Source: Blepharisma stoltei (lineage: Eukaryota > Ciliophora > Heterotrichea > Heterotrichida > Blepharismidae). From it: a DNA stretch of 64,000 nt. The stretch covers positions 1-64,000 of the forward strand of contig CAJZBQ010000062.1 of assembly GCA_914767885.1 (NCBI GenBank). The letters run 5' to 3'. How positions within the stretch are numbered: the stretch's first letter is position 1; each line of letters starts with the position of its first letter. This document shows positions 22,956-34,123 of this stretch, in pieces. Under the pieces are notes generated by a model. The model saw only the letters and a program-made list of their open reading frames with translations, was not told where the DNA came from and made no database searches. The position numbers were made by a program, and so were the translations under genes.

Positions 22956-25375
22956 ATGAGTGCTAGATTAATAGACACCAAATACGACGGACTTACAACT
23001 TTTTCAACCTGGCTCTTTGGCGTAGGTCACGTTATGAACGATCTCTGTGCAGCCGTCTGATTTAACTATTTGCTCTATTATCTAGCTGATGTACAAAGAG
23101 TAGACAGCGCAACCGCAGGAGCTGTCATGCTCGCTGGACAACTGGCAGACGGCATATCCACCCCTTTAGTTGGACTATACTCTGACCGCTTCGTGACAAA
23201 AATCGGAAAAAGAAAGCCCTGGTATATTTTTGGCACAATTTTGGTCCCAATTTGCTTTTTCTGAGTCTTTGAAGAGTGCTTTCCCTGTACAAACCTTTCT
23301 GGAGCCGCAGATTTAGCGGTTTCTATGATTTGATACTGCGCTTGGGCTGCGTTTTTTAATGTAGGCTGGGCTGCTATACAAATCTCCCATTTAGCGCTAA
23401 TTCCTCAACTAAGTCCCTTAAAAGAGACCAAGGACAAGCTGATTGGGATTAGGACAGGGTTCACTTATATAGCAAATATCGCGGTACTGCTTATTGCGTT
23501 GCTGCTTTTTAAGACAATTTCAAGGCCAGTTTTACAATTTACGGTGCTTACTTTAATTGTGCTAATAGGAGGCGGCATTATTAATGTGATGTTTATTCTA
23601 TTTATAAACGAGGTGGAATTATCAAGAATAGCTGGGGCTAGCTACCTTCAGTTGGGCTCTTTGTTGAGCCAAAACGGAGCTCGAAATCAGGAAGAGCAGG
23701 CTACTAAGTCTGAGGACGTTCAAACAATTGAAGTAGAAGACTCTCCAGCTATGGAGGAAAAAAAGATGACGTGGAGAGACTGGCTTAAAGATACACAAAT
23801 TTATCCCGTTGGATTGTGCTATATGATGGCGAGGCTTGCAAATAATGTTTCAACTGCGATGATGCCGTTTTATCTGACCGCAGTGCTGGGAATGGGAGGG
23901 GTTCACACAATAGAGCAAGCTTCTAAGAAAACTCCGTGGGAATTGGCATTAATTCCTTTATGTATGTATATAGGAAGTGTTTCAATGTCATTTTACATCA
24001 AAGCAATCACAAATTACGTCTCGAGAAAAATCCAGTTTTTTATTGGAACTGTTTGTGTGGTTATTGGATCTATTCCTATGCTGTTTTTAGAGCATTCCGA
24101 ACAATATGTAATGGTTCCTTTATCAATTGTATTAGGGATTGGGTTCACTTTTGAACTAAATAATTCGCAAAGCTTTATTGCTGCCTTTGTCGGAGCTCAA
24201 GGCACAACGGGCGCCTTTGTATGGGGAATTATCAGCTTATTTGATAAGTTCTGCTCGTAATAAGATATGGTGTCAATCAAATACTCTGCTCTTTCAAAAA
24301 GGAATTCTCTCTTTGGCAAATATTGGTGAATTTATCTCAGCAATGATGCGTAGCTTGCTCAAGGGCTCGAAACCTTGGGCACTCATCCCTTGTTCTATAA
24401 CGGAGGGGGATTAATTTTATATTAAATTATTTTTTCGAATTTATAAAAGTCCAAGTAAGCTGTTCAAAAATTAAACAGAATTAGCTAGAGATTTTGTTAT
24501 AATAATTATCACTTATATATATCAAATTTTTAGTTTCATAAAACATTTTTTGCTTGCTCACAGAGGTGAGTTTTTAAGCAAAAAATGGTGATTTTTTTAA
24601 CGGTTTTGCTCGTTAACAGAGGGGAGTTAGCAATTCAAGTTTTATGGAAATGTGCCCAGCCCCAGGCGGCTGAGACTGGGAACTTTAGCATTTCTGACGG
24701 AAAAATTGGTTTTGCTGGAGAGCTGATATCCAAACGCCCAAAGCTAGGAGCCATTCATGTCAAGGCCATGTGATGGACGACGTGTGGTTAACGGGAAACC
24801 CCGAAAAGGCGGAGCCTGTTTATGTGAAGTAGTATTGGACCTTAAGTGAAGGCTAAATATAATTAATTAAGATAAGTTCTCTTCAGGTATTGCATTATTT
24901 TTATTAACAAATTTAGGAAGTCTTGACGATAAAGAGTATATAAGAATCACAGTTACAGGACTCCCATTAGTTGCTTCAATCGCAGGCACCCTTATTCTTT
25001 TCTTTATCAAACCGCAACAAGAGTTTTCTAATTCCTCCATGAGCGAACAAAATTTTTCATTTGTTTAAGGAAGGGTTATTTTATATATATACTTTATAAT
25101 AGTATTTTTTTAAAAAATTTCAATTTATAAAGTTGAAAGTAAATGCTTAATTAAATTTGTCAAATATATTTTTTAAATGCAAGCTATTAAATTTCACAAA
25201 ATTAGCTTAAGATTTCATTATAATAATTATCCTTATATCAAATATTTTTTCATAAAATTTTTTGTCTCTCATAGAGGATAGGTTTTTTACCAAAAAATAG
25301 GAATTTTCCAATGTTTTTGTTCACTCATGACGGGGGAGTAAGGTAGACGCAGACAAGAATAAGGAATTAGAATAA
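22956..25375 (+). CDS. MFSD12: MFSD12-like major facilitator transporter
   Basis: Joining 22956-24244, 24873-25028 and 25339-25375 gives 1,482 bases, 493 residues. It starts MSARLIDTKYDGLTTFSTWLFGVGHVMNDLCAAVWFNYLLYYL. The loop LYSDRFVTKIGKRKPWYIFG is the MFS motif A (D-R-x-G-K-R-x-P), and AAIQISHLALIPQLSPLKETKDKLIGIRTGFT is typical of the MFSD12/GPH sugar-cation branch. About 12 hydrophobic segments are visible. MFSD12 proteins act in lysosome-related organelles (cystine import in animals); heterotrichs have pigment granules, but a link is inference. TGA is Trp at AAVWFN, FFWVFE and IWYCAW. Two IESs interrupt the last third, and removing both restores ..ISLFDKFSSGIALFLLTNLG.. and ..KPQQEFSKVDADKNKELE-stop. 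Confidence 0.85.
24245..24872 (+). mobile_element. 628-bp IES made of a SINE-like element plus a nested TIR element, in MFSD12
   Basis: Flanked by a 10-bp direct repeat GATAAGTTCT (24243-24252 and 24871-24880) that contains TA. The coding frame resumes exactly after the second copy. The head ATAAGATATGGTG and GC-rich stretches near the 3' end (ACGACGTGTGGTTAACGGG) match the SINE-like group. A TIR-type core sits inside at about 24397-24630. One TA-to-TA cut removes the element and one duplication. Confidence 0.8.
24397..24630. mobile_element. Nested TIR element, CTCC..GAGCGAAC family
   Basis: The core TTCAAAAATTAAACAGAATTAG and the ending TTTTGCTCGTTAACAGAGGGGAGTTAG match the elements at 54.93-55.29 kb and 61.02-61.30 kb. 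The left terminal hairpin arm is missing, leaving only its inner half (AACGGAGGGGGATTAATTT). Confidence 0.6.
25029..25338. mobile_element. 310-bp IES in the MFSD12 gene, TIR type
   Basis: TA at 25029 and 25339. The ends are ATTCCTCCATGAGCGAACAA and TTGTTCACTCATGACGGGGG. Excision joins GAGTTTTC to TAAGGTAGAC and gives the natural C-terminus. Without excision the frame ends 42 bases into the insertion. Confidence 0.88.
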
Positions 25376-26441
25376 ATTCAACATAATTATAAATTATTCG
25401 AAATAAAAAATAAGCATCCATCAGCTTTAAGCAAAAAATTTCTCCATGCTACATAAAACTGATAATGAGCTATAAAATAATTTTTTATTGATTTTTAGGC
25501 TTATTTATTACTTGAAAATTCTTCAAATTTTATAGTAACTCCTTTATCACTTTTAGGGTTAAAATATAAAATCTTGCCTTCTTCAAAGCTCAAGTCTCAG
25601 CTGACATATTTACGGAAGAATTAGTAGCTTACCTCATAATTCTCTATTGGATCCTATTACTTTTATTAACAAATTAAAAATTTTTCGAGATAAAGATTGA
25701 AAAAAATTGCAGTTTATATTTTCTTTGGCTGCTTTAATTGCTTTATAAAGCTACAGTAAGTTTTTTGACTCTCCCTCTTCTATAGCAAAGAATATAAAAA
25801 AAATTAGAAAACTTCTCTCCGTATAAGGTATTCTTTGGATATAATGATTTGATAACTAATTAATGTCTTTCATGAAAATTTTATCTATTAATTTTACATA
25901 ATTTCTATGACAAAGCATAATTTTATAAATTAAATAGACTTCTAATCTAATCTTTTCTATATGCTACTTTATTAGGGAAAAAATCCGGCCTGATTAGGAA
26001 GGGAAGTAAACAAATTCTGATAAGAATAGTTTCATTTTGCGATTAACGGTAGTCATGAGTGTTCCAAGAAGTTGTGGTCATTGTGCAATTTTAGTTGGTT
26101 TCTGGAAGAGCTCAAATCTCGTTCTTATTGATTTTTAATATTAGATTCTTGGAAGAGAGCACCTTCTGCAGGATCTTCTTGAAAAGGTTGTGCTGGAGGA
26201 AAAAGTACCTCTCAAGGCGAGGATAGGAAAGCCTTCAGGGTTCATCAGACCCAAAGCCAAGATTTGTTCAACTTAACACCCAATCCACTCTATATGGAGA
26301 GTCTATCTTCTCTAATTATAATTTTATTTCTCTATAATAATAAAGAGTTCAACAAAATAGGCTTATTTAATATAAAAATAAAAAAATTAGAAGTTATGAA
26401 ATCTGATAGTTCTATATTTATTATAATTTTGCAAATTTAAA
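25376..26441. other. Intergenic; GC-richer repeat-like island at 26040-26280
   Basis: AT-rich spacer without coding frames. The island at 26040-26280 (GGAGGAAAAAGTACCTCTCA, GCCTTCAGGGTTCATCAGAC) looks like another SINE-type fragment by base composition, but no duplication or tail is visible. Confidence 0.4.
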
Positions 26442-29400
26442 ATGGAGTTTCAAGGGCCGGTCCTATCATCACGAGAACTAGAAGATTTGAATCAGTCAAC
26501 AGGAATCGACGATAGAAAAATAGTTTACCAACCAATAAGGCTAAAAAAACTGTATGAAGAATCCAATGAAGGTGAACTCAGGCAAGCTAAATTATTAACA
26601 GCTAATGGAATTGAACCTATAGGAATTGGTAGCTCGTTTAAAAGCAATATTTTGTCGAGTTTATTAAATAAAGAAAATGAGACAAAATTTTTAATTTTTA
26701 TTTCCATGTATAACGAAGATCTCTCAATGCTCGAAAAAACGCTATCAGGGATTATGCGAAATTTCAAACATTTCAAAAATGTTGGAGTAGAGCCTGCTAA
26801 TATTGCGTGTGTAGTTATATCAGATGGAATGAAAGCCTTTTACTCCAAACATAAAAATGCTAACAATCACGGAGAAAATAGTCCACAGTCTAAAAGCAAA
26901 TTTTTTAATTTTGAAGAAATAAAAAGAGCATTTCCGCTAGCTTATGATGACCTATCGAATTGCAGATTTGCAGGCCAAACCAATGATGATGAGTTTGCAC
27001 ATACATTTACGCAAAACTTTGTATTCCCTGAAAATCCAGATGAAGAACTCCAATTAATATTTTGCATAAAGCAAGAAAACAGGCGAAAATTAAATTCGCA
27101 TTTTTGGTTCCTGCATGGCTTCTGTAAAATGATTGATCCTAAATTTGTCCAGTTTTTAGATGTTGGCACTATTCCTAATGAAAATGCTTTACTCCACCCA
27201 TCCTTGATCGAACGATTGACTGTAAAAATTCCTAAAAATTGGGGAAATTAATCCCAATCCTTGATCAACCATTTTCATATCATACAAATTTTTATATATA
27301 TAAAAATATATTAGTTATCAAAAGCTTGGGAAGATGCACCTAATGAAATTGTTATCAGAGACTTTGAGACGGCAGAAAGGTACGAAATCAACTATCCGAA
27401 GTGATTTAGCAATCAACCTAGGTTTAAAAACTGAATAATCTAAAAATTCGAGATTCTTTAAAATTTAAAAAAAAAAAATTATTCAAATTAAAATTTATAC
27501 AGTTTTAAAGGAGTAACCAAAAATCAAATACTAAAAATTGGTATTCTTATAAAATTAATTCAATTTTTTGCTGTAAAAATAATAATTAAATATATACATA
27601 TTTTTATTTTCTATATAAAAATTTTTTCCTAAAAAAATTGTTTTTAACCCCCATCCTTGATCGAACGATGGCGAGCCGCTCGATCAAGGATGGGGAGGAT
27701 TAGTATATTTATATCAAGCATTACTAAATGATGAAAGAATAGCAGGCTGCTGTGGGGAAATTGCACCTATTTATACAGGGTGGAAAAATTTAGTAGTAAA
27801 TGCGCAGATTGTGGAGTATAAGTTTTCACATACATTTGAAAAGAGCTTTGAAAGCATTTTTGGGTATGTTTCGGTGCTTCCAGGGGCGTTTAGTGCTTAT
27901 AGATGGGAAGCTTTACAAGGTCCGCCAATAGAAGAGGATTATTTTAAACCAATTTTGAAACCTGAACTAATGAACCCTTACGAATCAAATGTATATTTGG
28001 CTGAGGATAGGGTTTTGTGTCTTTCTTTAGTATCCAAGAAAGTTCCAAAACCTAAAAAAAGCTATTTGCTTAACTTTCTTGTCAATGTCTAAAAAAATTA
28101 CAATGATTTTTTTTTCGAAATTTAAATCTATTTTAATATTTCCATCAATATTCTATTGCAAAATAAAAGTTAGCCATTATTAATAGGTGCAGTTAGATAT
28201 ATCAAAAGATCAGTAGCTGAAACTGATGCTCCAGATATAAACAATTTTATCTTTTAACTTGCATATGGCCATAAAGTCTTTAGGCTTACCAGAAATATTA
28301 TTTTTCAAACAAATTTACTGAATTGAAAAGAAAAATTAATGGCATAGAGTAAGCTAAAATCAGCCTTTGGTAATACATTAGGAGATCTGATTTCTCAGAG
28401 AAGAAGGTGAATTAATGGCTCATGATTTGCTCTGCTGCACTTCTTCAGTAGTTTTGAAAAGATTTTCCTGTCAAATCATCACTGGTTTAGAAAATTCATT
28501 TTCTTTCTTCAACTACTATATTTTGGTGTCACAACTGTTTTTCAGTGGTTTCTTATTGGCTCTTTCTTCCTTATTTTTGCATTTACAGTGAGAAATCTCC
28601 CAAACTCCTCGGAAAATAGTGAAAGTGATTTATTTACTGCACAAAACATAATATACTTTACGTTCGATTATAGCTACCTTTGAGATAAATTTAGGCTCCA
28701 TGTCCAATGACCGTGAAGTTTTTTTAGAGTGCGACATTCCCTAGGTAAATTTTTTCAGAAGCTTTTTGATAGTGAGACAGATGCTCAAAAAAATATATTT
28801 TGACCAAATGCTATTTAAAAATTTTAAACCAAATGTTTTTCAGTGAAATGATACTATCAAATAGCACAATACAGGACTTGCACCTCAAATTTTGTTGCAG
28901 TATGTCCATTAAGTGGCAATTATCATCTCTGTGCTAGCTCGGCAAGTTCATCTTCTTAACCTACTAGTAAAGTTATACGAAAATCTCACCACCATAGAAA
29001 ACTATACTCAATCTTTGGGTCTATTAATTATTTATTCTTCTATGCTCCTCATGACTCTATTAACTTCTCTTGGCACAAAACCTCAAAAGATTTCTGGATT
29101 GCTATACACTTTCACCTTTATTTATGGAATTTATATGATATTTGAATTGGCTTTAGTAATAATGTATTTATATGACCACAATTTTTTCTTGAGCTGGGTG
29201 TGCATCTTAGCTATACAGACAGCTGCAGCCATGATAATAAATATAACTATCAATTGCTCATTTAAATCAATTTTCAGAGGGATCTTTCAGTACATCTTTT
29301 TAACGCCCACTTTTATAAATGTTTTTTTAATTCATGCAATGTGTAACTTGCATGACTGCACATGGGGGACAAGGCCAGACAATCCGACTGAAAAGGAAAA

Positions 29401-29935
29401 GGAAAATGAGGAGGATTTTAAAATTTTTAGGACTTACTGGCTAATGATTTGGGTATTTACAAATACAGGCTTTGCGTATGCCTTGAATTTTTTACATAAA
29501 AACAATAAAGGAGAAGGCTACGTGTATGCAATGGCGGCTGCTGGATTTTTTATTTTATTGGTGAGGTTTTTGGGAGGAATCGTATACATCATCCAAGAAT
29601 GGTTTTACGATATAAAATCATTAAAATCCCCTATAAAAAAGAAAGAAAACAGCATTTTTAGCGCTGTTGCTGATGAAGAAAAGATAATAAAAATTGAGAC
29701 AGAAAGTTTTGCGCTCTCATTTAAGGATCGCCCATTAAATCAGAGCTCAAATTCTATAGTGAATAGGCCTGCTAGTTGCTTAAAAGCGTTTAGTGATGGA
29801 AATAACTCAGACCATGAGAAATCATTGGAGCTTTTTATTTCGAAAAGCTGCAATGTTGAAGAAGGGATTGATTTTGATAGCAAAATTAAAAAAATTAAGA
29901 TTTATCAGTCTGGGATCATGTCAGACAGAGTCTAA
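26442..29935 (+). CDS. Chitin synthase 1 (GT2), interrupted by four IESs
   Basis: Joining 26442-27189, 27701-28070, 28194-28235, 28374-28651 and 29022-29935 gives 2,352 bases, 783 residues. Family landmarks in order: FLIFISMYNEDLSMLEKTLSGI near residue 80, FVQFLDVGTIPNE, GCCGEI, EYKFSHTFEKSFESIFGYVSVLPGAFSAYRWEAL, YLAEDRVLCLSLVSKK, then ISQRRRWINGSW with its Trp encoded by TGA (28408-28410). Several membrane segments follow, and a hydrophilic cytoplasmic tail. It polymerises UDP-GlcNAc into chitin at the plasma membrane; heterotrich cysts are a likely use. It is about 70-80% similar to the tandem copy at 31.6 kb, which serves as the IES-poor reference. Confidence 0.93.
27190..27700. mobile_element. 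511-bp IES in chitin synthase 1, CCATCCTTGATCGAACGA ends
   Basis: TA at 27190 and 27701. The ends are CTCCACCCATCC plus TTGATCGAACGA and its complement plus GGGGAGGAT. The paralogue at 32335-32350 reads straight through (AATGCTTTAGTATATT), proving the exact empty site. Core sequence is shared with 14058-14625. Confidence 0.95.
28071..28193. other. 123-bp IES in chitin synthase 1 (site shared with copy 2)
   Basis: TA at 28071 and 28194. Removal joins KSYLL to RYIKRSVAETDAPD. Chitin synthase 2 has an IES at the homologous position (32712-32821) with unrelated body sequence. Confidence 0.9.
28236..28373. other. 138-bp IES in chitin synthase 1 (absent from copy 2)
   Basis: TA at 28236 and 28374. 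Removal joins APD to TLGDLISQRRRW. Copy 2 reads continuously here (APDTLGGLISQRRRW). Confidence 0.92.
28652..29021. other. 370-bp IES in chitin synthase 1 (absent from copy 2)
   Basis: TA at 28652 and 29022. Removal joins LFTAQNI to ILIIYSSMLLMTLL, matching copy 2 (LFTPQNVIIIVYMSILLMTLL). Confidence 0.92.
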
Positions 29936-30350
29936 ATGCAAGATATTTAATTAATTTTTTATTAATAGATAGTTATTTGATAAAATGTTGCTTTACTATC
30001 TATGATCCTCAATAATAGGTCACTCGTAAATAAAAGTATTGATACTAGCCGATTTTGAAAATTAGAATAGAAAATATTTTATTTATTACTGTGATTTATT
30101 TTTAGATTCTTCTTTTATATTCCTTGAATGAATCGTATAAGAATTTGAGGTCTCAAAGTGTGCTAAATCAGTAATATGCTCAATTCTTGGGTTATAATTG
30201 AATTCAACTGGAAATTAAAATAAAAAATATAATTTATTAAGCTTAAACTTCTTCGTAGTATCAACGAACAGCTTCGAAAACTATTTTAGAATTAGAAGAC
30301 CATTCCAGAATCTCTCATTTTGAATGATTATTTATTATCAAATATGGGAA

Positions 30351-31387
30351 TTCTAGGCTATAATTAAAATATGGCGTCTTCGTCTGGGCATGGCCTCCCG
30401 GCCATGCATACTCGACTCATATTTTAATTATATCCGGCAAGGTTTTGCCATTCTGAAGTAAGCAGCAATGCTAGGTAAGCAATTCTGGTTGTGTGCAGAG
30501 CCTAGCCCAAGCTTGTCTTCGGGGTGGATTTTACCTCGTAGGTAAAGGTGACAAGTGGTTGAAAGGGGGAAGCCCAGCAGAGTCCACACGACCCATCGGG
30601 CAACTCCCTAGCGTGAAACCGGGCGTTACGTCCGGGGCTACTTGTTTTCCTTTTTGCCGAGAGCCTACCAGAAAATCCATTTTTTGGGTTTTCGGAATGG
30701 CAACTACGTAAGGCACGGCCAGTAACTCACTTCTGAGTCGTCGAAGTCGGTAACACCCCTCCAAGCCTGTATTAGCGAACAAAACAGGTTGGACCGGCGG
30801 CCTGTGGGCCTGACAGGTGGAAGAGAAGGTGATAGGTCCGGTTCTTGCTGACCTCCGCGGTGGACGTTAAGCGTAATAAGTCTAATGTAATGTAATATGG
30901 GAATTCTAGGCTAGATTATTAGAGGCAGACGCTAGCTATATTGGTGGGATCGTCACCAAAGACCTTTGCGATAATCTGCCCAGGAGGATTAGCTGTGACT
31001 AGTAAGTTGGTCTCCTCCTTGCCTTGAGGCTTCTCTTTTGAGCGGGCGGCTTATAGATTTCTTCAGTCTTGCTACGGCGATTGGATAGTTGATTTCAAGG
31101 ATTAGCTCCTAAAATTTATTGGGGCTAAATGCTTTCCTTCAACTGTTAAATGAAAAAGATTGCTCATCTGACCAGAGCAGAATACCCGGATTCTCGGTAG
31201 AGGATTACCGAAGGATCCAAAGTGTGTCGCTGGATACCTCAATTTCCAGCCACATAAAAGCAGCAAACTTACACTGACAGGCTGAATTGATCTCAGCTCA
31301 GAGTCCATCCAGTCAATTTGGCCATTTAAGTATTTTATTGTTGTACCAAGAAGGCAATCGGTCAGTGCTGCCATTTAATTTATATCC
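30351..31387 (-). mobile_element. Outer SINE-like element (minus), split by a second insertion
   Basis: Flanked by AAATATGGGAA at 30340-30350 and 31388-31398. On the minus strand it begins at ATTAAATGGCAGC (near 31378) and ends with CACCAATATAGCTAGCGTC..TCTAATAATC, the same 3' block as the copies at 22.4 and 42.2 kb. Another element (30361-30893) is inserted about 10 bases from its tail end. Confidence 0.7.
30361..30893 (+). mobile_element. Inner SINE-like element with 20-bp target-site duplication
   Basis: A perfect 20-bp duplication AATATGGGAATTCTAGGCTA at 30341-30360 and 30894-30913. The head is TAATTAAAATATGGCG, the tail is TAATGTAATGTAAT. It is GC-rich and non-coding. It inserted into the outer element, giving the order of events. 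Confidence 0.85.
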
Positions 31388-31594
31388 AAATATGGGAAGG
31401 CACTTGCGATAAAGAGCTCAGAATAATCATAGTTTCAGGACTTGCTATACTGTTTGAGTTCTTGCTTTATTTGTATAAAGTCATATTAAGAACAGCCTAA
31501 TGTAACCACAGCACAAATAAAGAATCAAGATTGATTCCAAAATAACTATTTTATTCAAATCTTTCTACACTTATTATAATTTTGCATATATAAA

Positions 31595-34065
31595 ATGGAT
31601 ATTTCAGAGCCAGAGCTATCGTCAATTGATTTAGAAGAAGTCAATCACTCTTTAGTAATTGATGATGGAAAAATAGTTTACCAGCCAATAAGGCTAAAAA
31701 AAGTATATGAGGAATCTAAAGAAGGCAGCTTAAAGCAAACTAAATTGAAAACGGCGAACGGTCTCGACCCAATTAGCCCAAATGACTCGTTTAAAAGCAA
31801 TATTTTGTCGAGTTTATTAAATAAAGAAAATGAGACAAAATTTTTAATTTTTATTTCCATGTATAACGAAGATCTCTCAATGCTCGAAAAAACGCTATCA
31901 GGGATAATTTCAAACTTCAAATATCTTAAAAAGGTAAGAGTTGAGCCTATAAATCTTGCGTGTGTAGTTATAGCAGATGGAATGAAAGCCTTTTACTCCA
32001 AACATAAAAATGCTAACAATCAGGGAGAAAATAGTTCACAGTCTAAAAGCAAATTTTTTAATTTTGAAGAAATAAAAAGAGCATTTCCGCTAGCTTATGA
32101 TGACCTATCGAACTGCAGATTTGCAGGCCAAACCAATGATGATGAGTTTGCACATACATTTACGCAAAACTTTGTATTCCCTGAAAATCCAGATGAAGAA
32201 CTCCAATTAATATTTTGCATAAAGCAAGAAAACAGGCGAAAATTAAATTCGCATTTTTGGTTCCTGCATGGCTTCTGCAAAATGATTGATCCTAAATTTG
32301 TCCAGTTTTTAGATGTTGGCACTATTCCTAATGAAAATGCTTTAGTATATTTATATCAAGCATTACTAAATGATGAAAGAATAGCAGGCTGCTGTGGGGA
32401 AATCGTACCTATTTATACAGGGTGGAAAAATTTAGTAGTAAATGCGCAGATTGTGGAGTATAAGTTTTCACATACTTTTGAAAAGAGCTTTGAAAGCATT
32501 TTTGGGTATGTTTCGGTGCTTCCAGGGGCGTTTAGTGCTTATAGATGGGAAGCTTTACAAGGTCCGCCAATAGAAGAGGATTATTTTAAACCAATTTTGA
32601 AACCTGAACTAATGAACCCTTACGAATCAAATGTATATTTGGCTGAGGATAGGGTTTTGTGTCTTTCTTTAGTATCGAAAAAAATTGCGAAACCACAAAA
32701 AAGTTATTTATTAACTCCCATCAGCCAATAAAGATCAGAGCTTTTGTTTTAATAAAATTAAATAGTGATTTTACTTTCAGAAAAATGAAAAGATTTTCGC
32801 CATTGACTTCAATTTGCGGAGTAAGGTATATAAGAAGAGCTATTGCAGAAACTGATGCCCCGGATACTTTGGGAGGACTAATCTCTCAAAGACGAAGATG
32901 AATTAATGGTTCCTGGTTTGCAGTACTGCATTTCTTCAGTAGTTTTGAAAAGATTTTCCTATCAAATCACCATTGATTCAGAAAATTCATATTCTTTCTT
33001 CAATTACTCTATTTTGGAGCAACCACTGTTTTCCAGTGGTTTCTTATAGGCTCTTTTTTCCTTGTATTCGCTTTTACAGTAAGAAATATCCCTAACTCTT
33101 CACTAAACAGTGAGAGTGATTTATTTACCCCACAAAACGTAATAATAATAGTCTACATGTCTATTTTGCTAATGACCTTATTAACTTCTCTCGGCACAAG
33201 ACCTCAAAAAATCCCTGGACTGTTATACACAATCACCACTATTTATGGAATTTATATGATTTTTATAATGGCTTTGGTTATAATGTATTTGTATGATCAC
33301 GATTTTTTCTCAACGTGAGTCTATATCTTATCTGTCCTTACAGCTGCTACTTTTATCATTAATATCGCCATTAATTGGTCATTTAAATCAATTTTGAGAG
33401 GCATTATTCAATATATATTCTTAACCCCTACATATGTCAATGTTTTTCTTATGCATGCAATGTGCAACTTGCATGACTGCACATGGGGCACAAGACCTGA
33501 TAATCCAACTGAACAAGAAAGAGAAAATGAAGAAGATTTTAAAATTTTCAGGACTTATTGGCTAATGATTTGGGTCTTCACAAATGCTGGCTTTGCCTAT
33601 GCTTTGAACTTTTTAAATAAAAACAAGAAAGGAGAAGGCTACGTGTATGCAATGGCGGCGACTGGGTTTTTTATTTTACTGCTGAGATTTTTAGGGGGGA
33701 TTTTTTATATGATTCAAGAATGCTTTTATGATAGAAAAATATTAAAATTCCCTATAAAGAAAATTCAAAGCAAAGATAATAGCGCTGCTGATGAAGAAAA
33801 AATAATGAAAATCGAGACAGCAAGCTATGGGAACTCTTTTAAAGATCACTCATTAAGCCAAAGTTCAAGCCCTATTTTGAATAGGTCCGTATATTATGGA
33901 AAAGCATTAAGCGTAGGAAATAATTCAATGGTTGCAGATCATGAGCAATCATTAGATTTTATGTTGTCCAAAAGCTGCAATGATGTTGAAGAAGGAATTG
34001 GCTTTGCAGCTAAAATAAGAAATATGAAGCTTCGTCAATCAGGAATCATGGTAGATAAAGTCTAA
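31595..34065 (+). CDS. Chitin synthase 2 (GT2), one IES
   Basis: Joining 31595-32711 and 32822-34065 gives 2,361 bases, 786 residues. It has the same landmarks as copy 1 (MYNEDLSMLEKTLSGI, QFLDVGTIPNE, GCCGEI, SVLPGAFSAYRW, AEDRVLCL, ISQRRRWINGSWF) with TGA as Trp in QRRRW (32899-32901) and in FFSTWVY. Blocks of identity with copy 1 (31790-31905 and 31970-32690) alternate with more diverged N- and C-terminal parts, suggesting gene conversion after tandem duplication. Both copies look intact once IESs are removed. Confidence 0.94.
32712..32821. other. 110-bp IES in chitin synthase 2
   Basis: TA at 32712 and 32822. The ends are TAACTCC and GGAG-TA, as in other IESs here. Removal joins PQKSYLL to RYIRRAIAETDAPDTL. 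Confidence 0.92.
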
Positions 34066-34123
34066 AATTTTTAATATTTTTAATCAATTCAATTATGATA
34101 AATATAAAAATTAAATATTATAA

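Larger units (their letters stand above)
29936..31594. other. Intergenic region between chitin synthases, with nested SINE-like elements and a transporter remnant
   Basis: 29936-30340 is AT-rich and empty. Two SINE-like elements occupy 30351-31387. After them, 31387-31500 reads WEGTCDKELRIIIVSGLAILFEFLLYLYKVILRTA-stop, which resembles the last segment of the MFSD12-like gene (LGSLDDKEYIRITVTGLPLV). It is probably a remnant of a transporter copy. Confidence 0.45.

Noticed and set aside
30493-31374. Open frames of 72-90 codons between the chitin synthases
   Set aside because: They fall within nested SINE-like elements and match no family I recognise.
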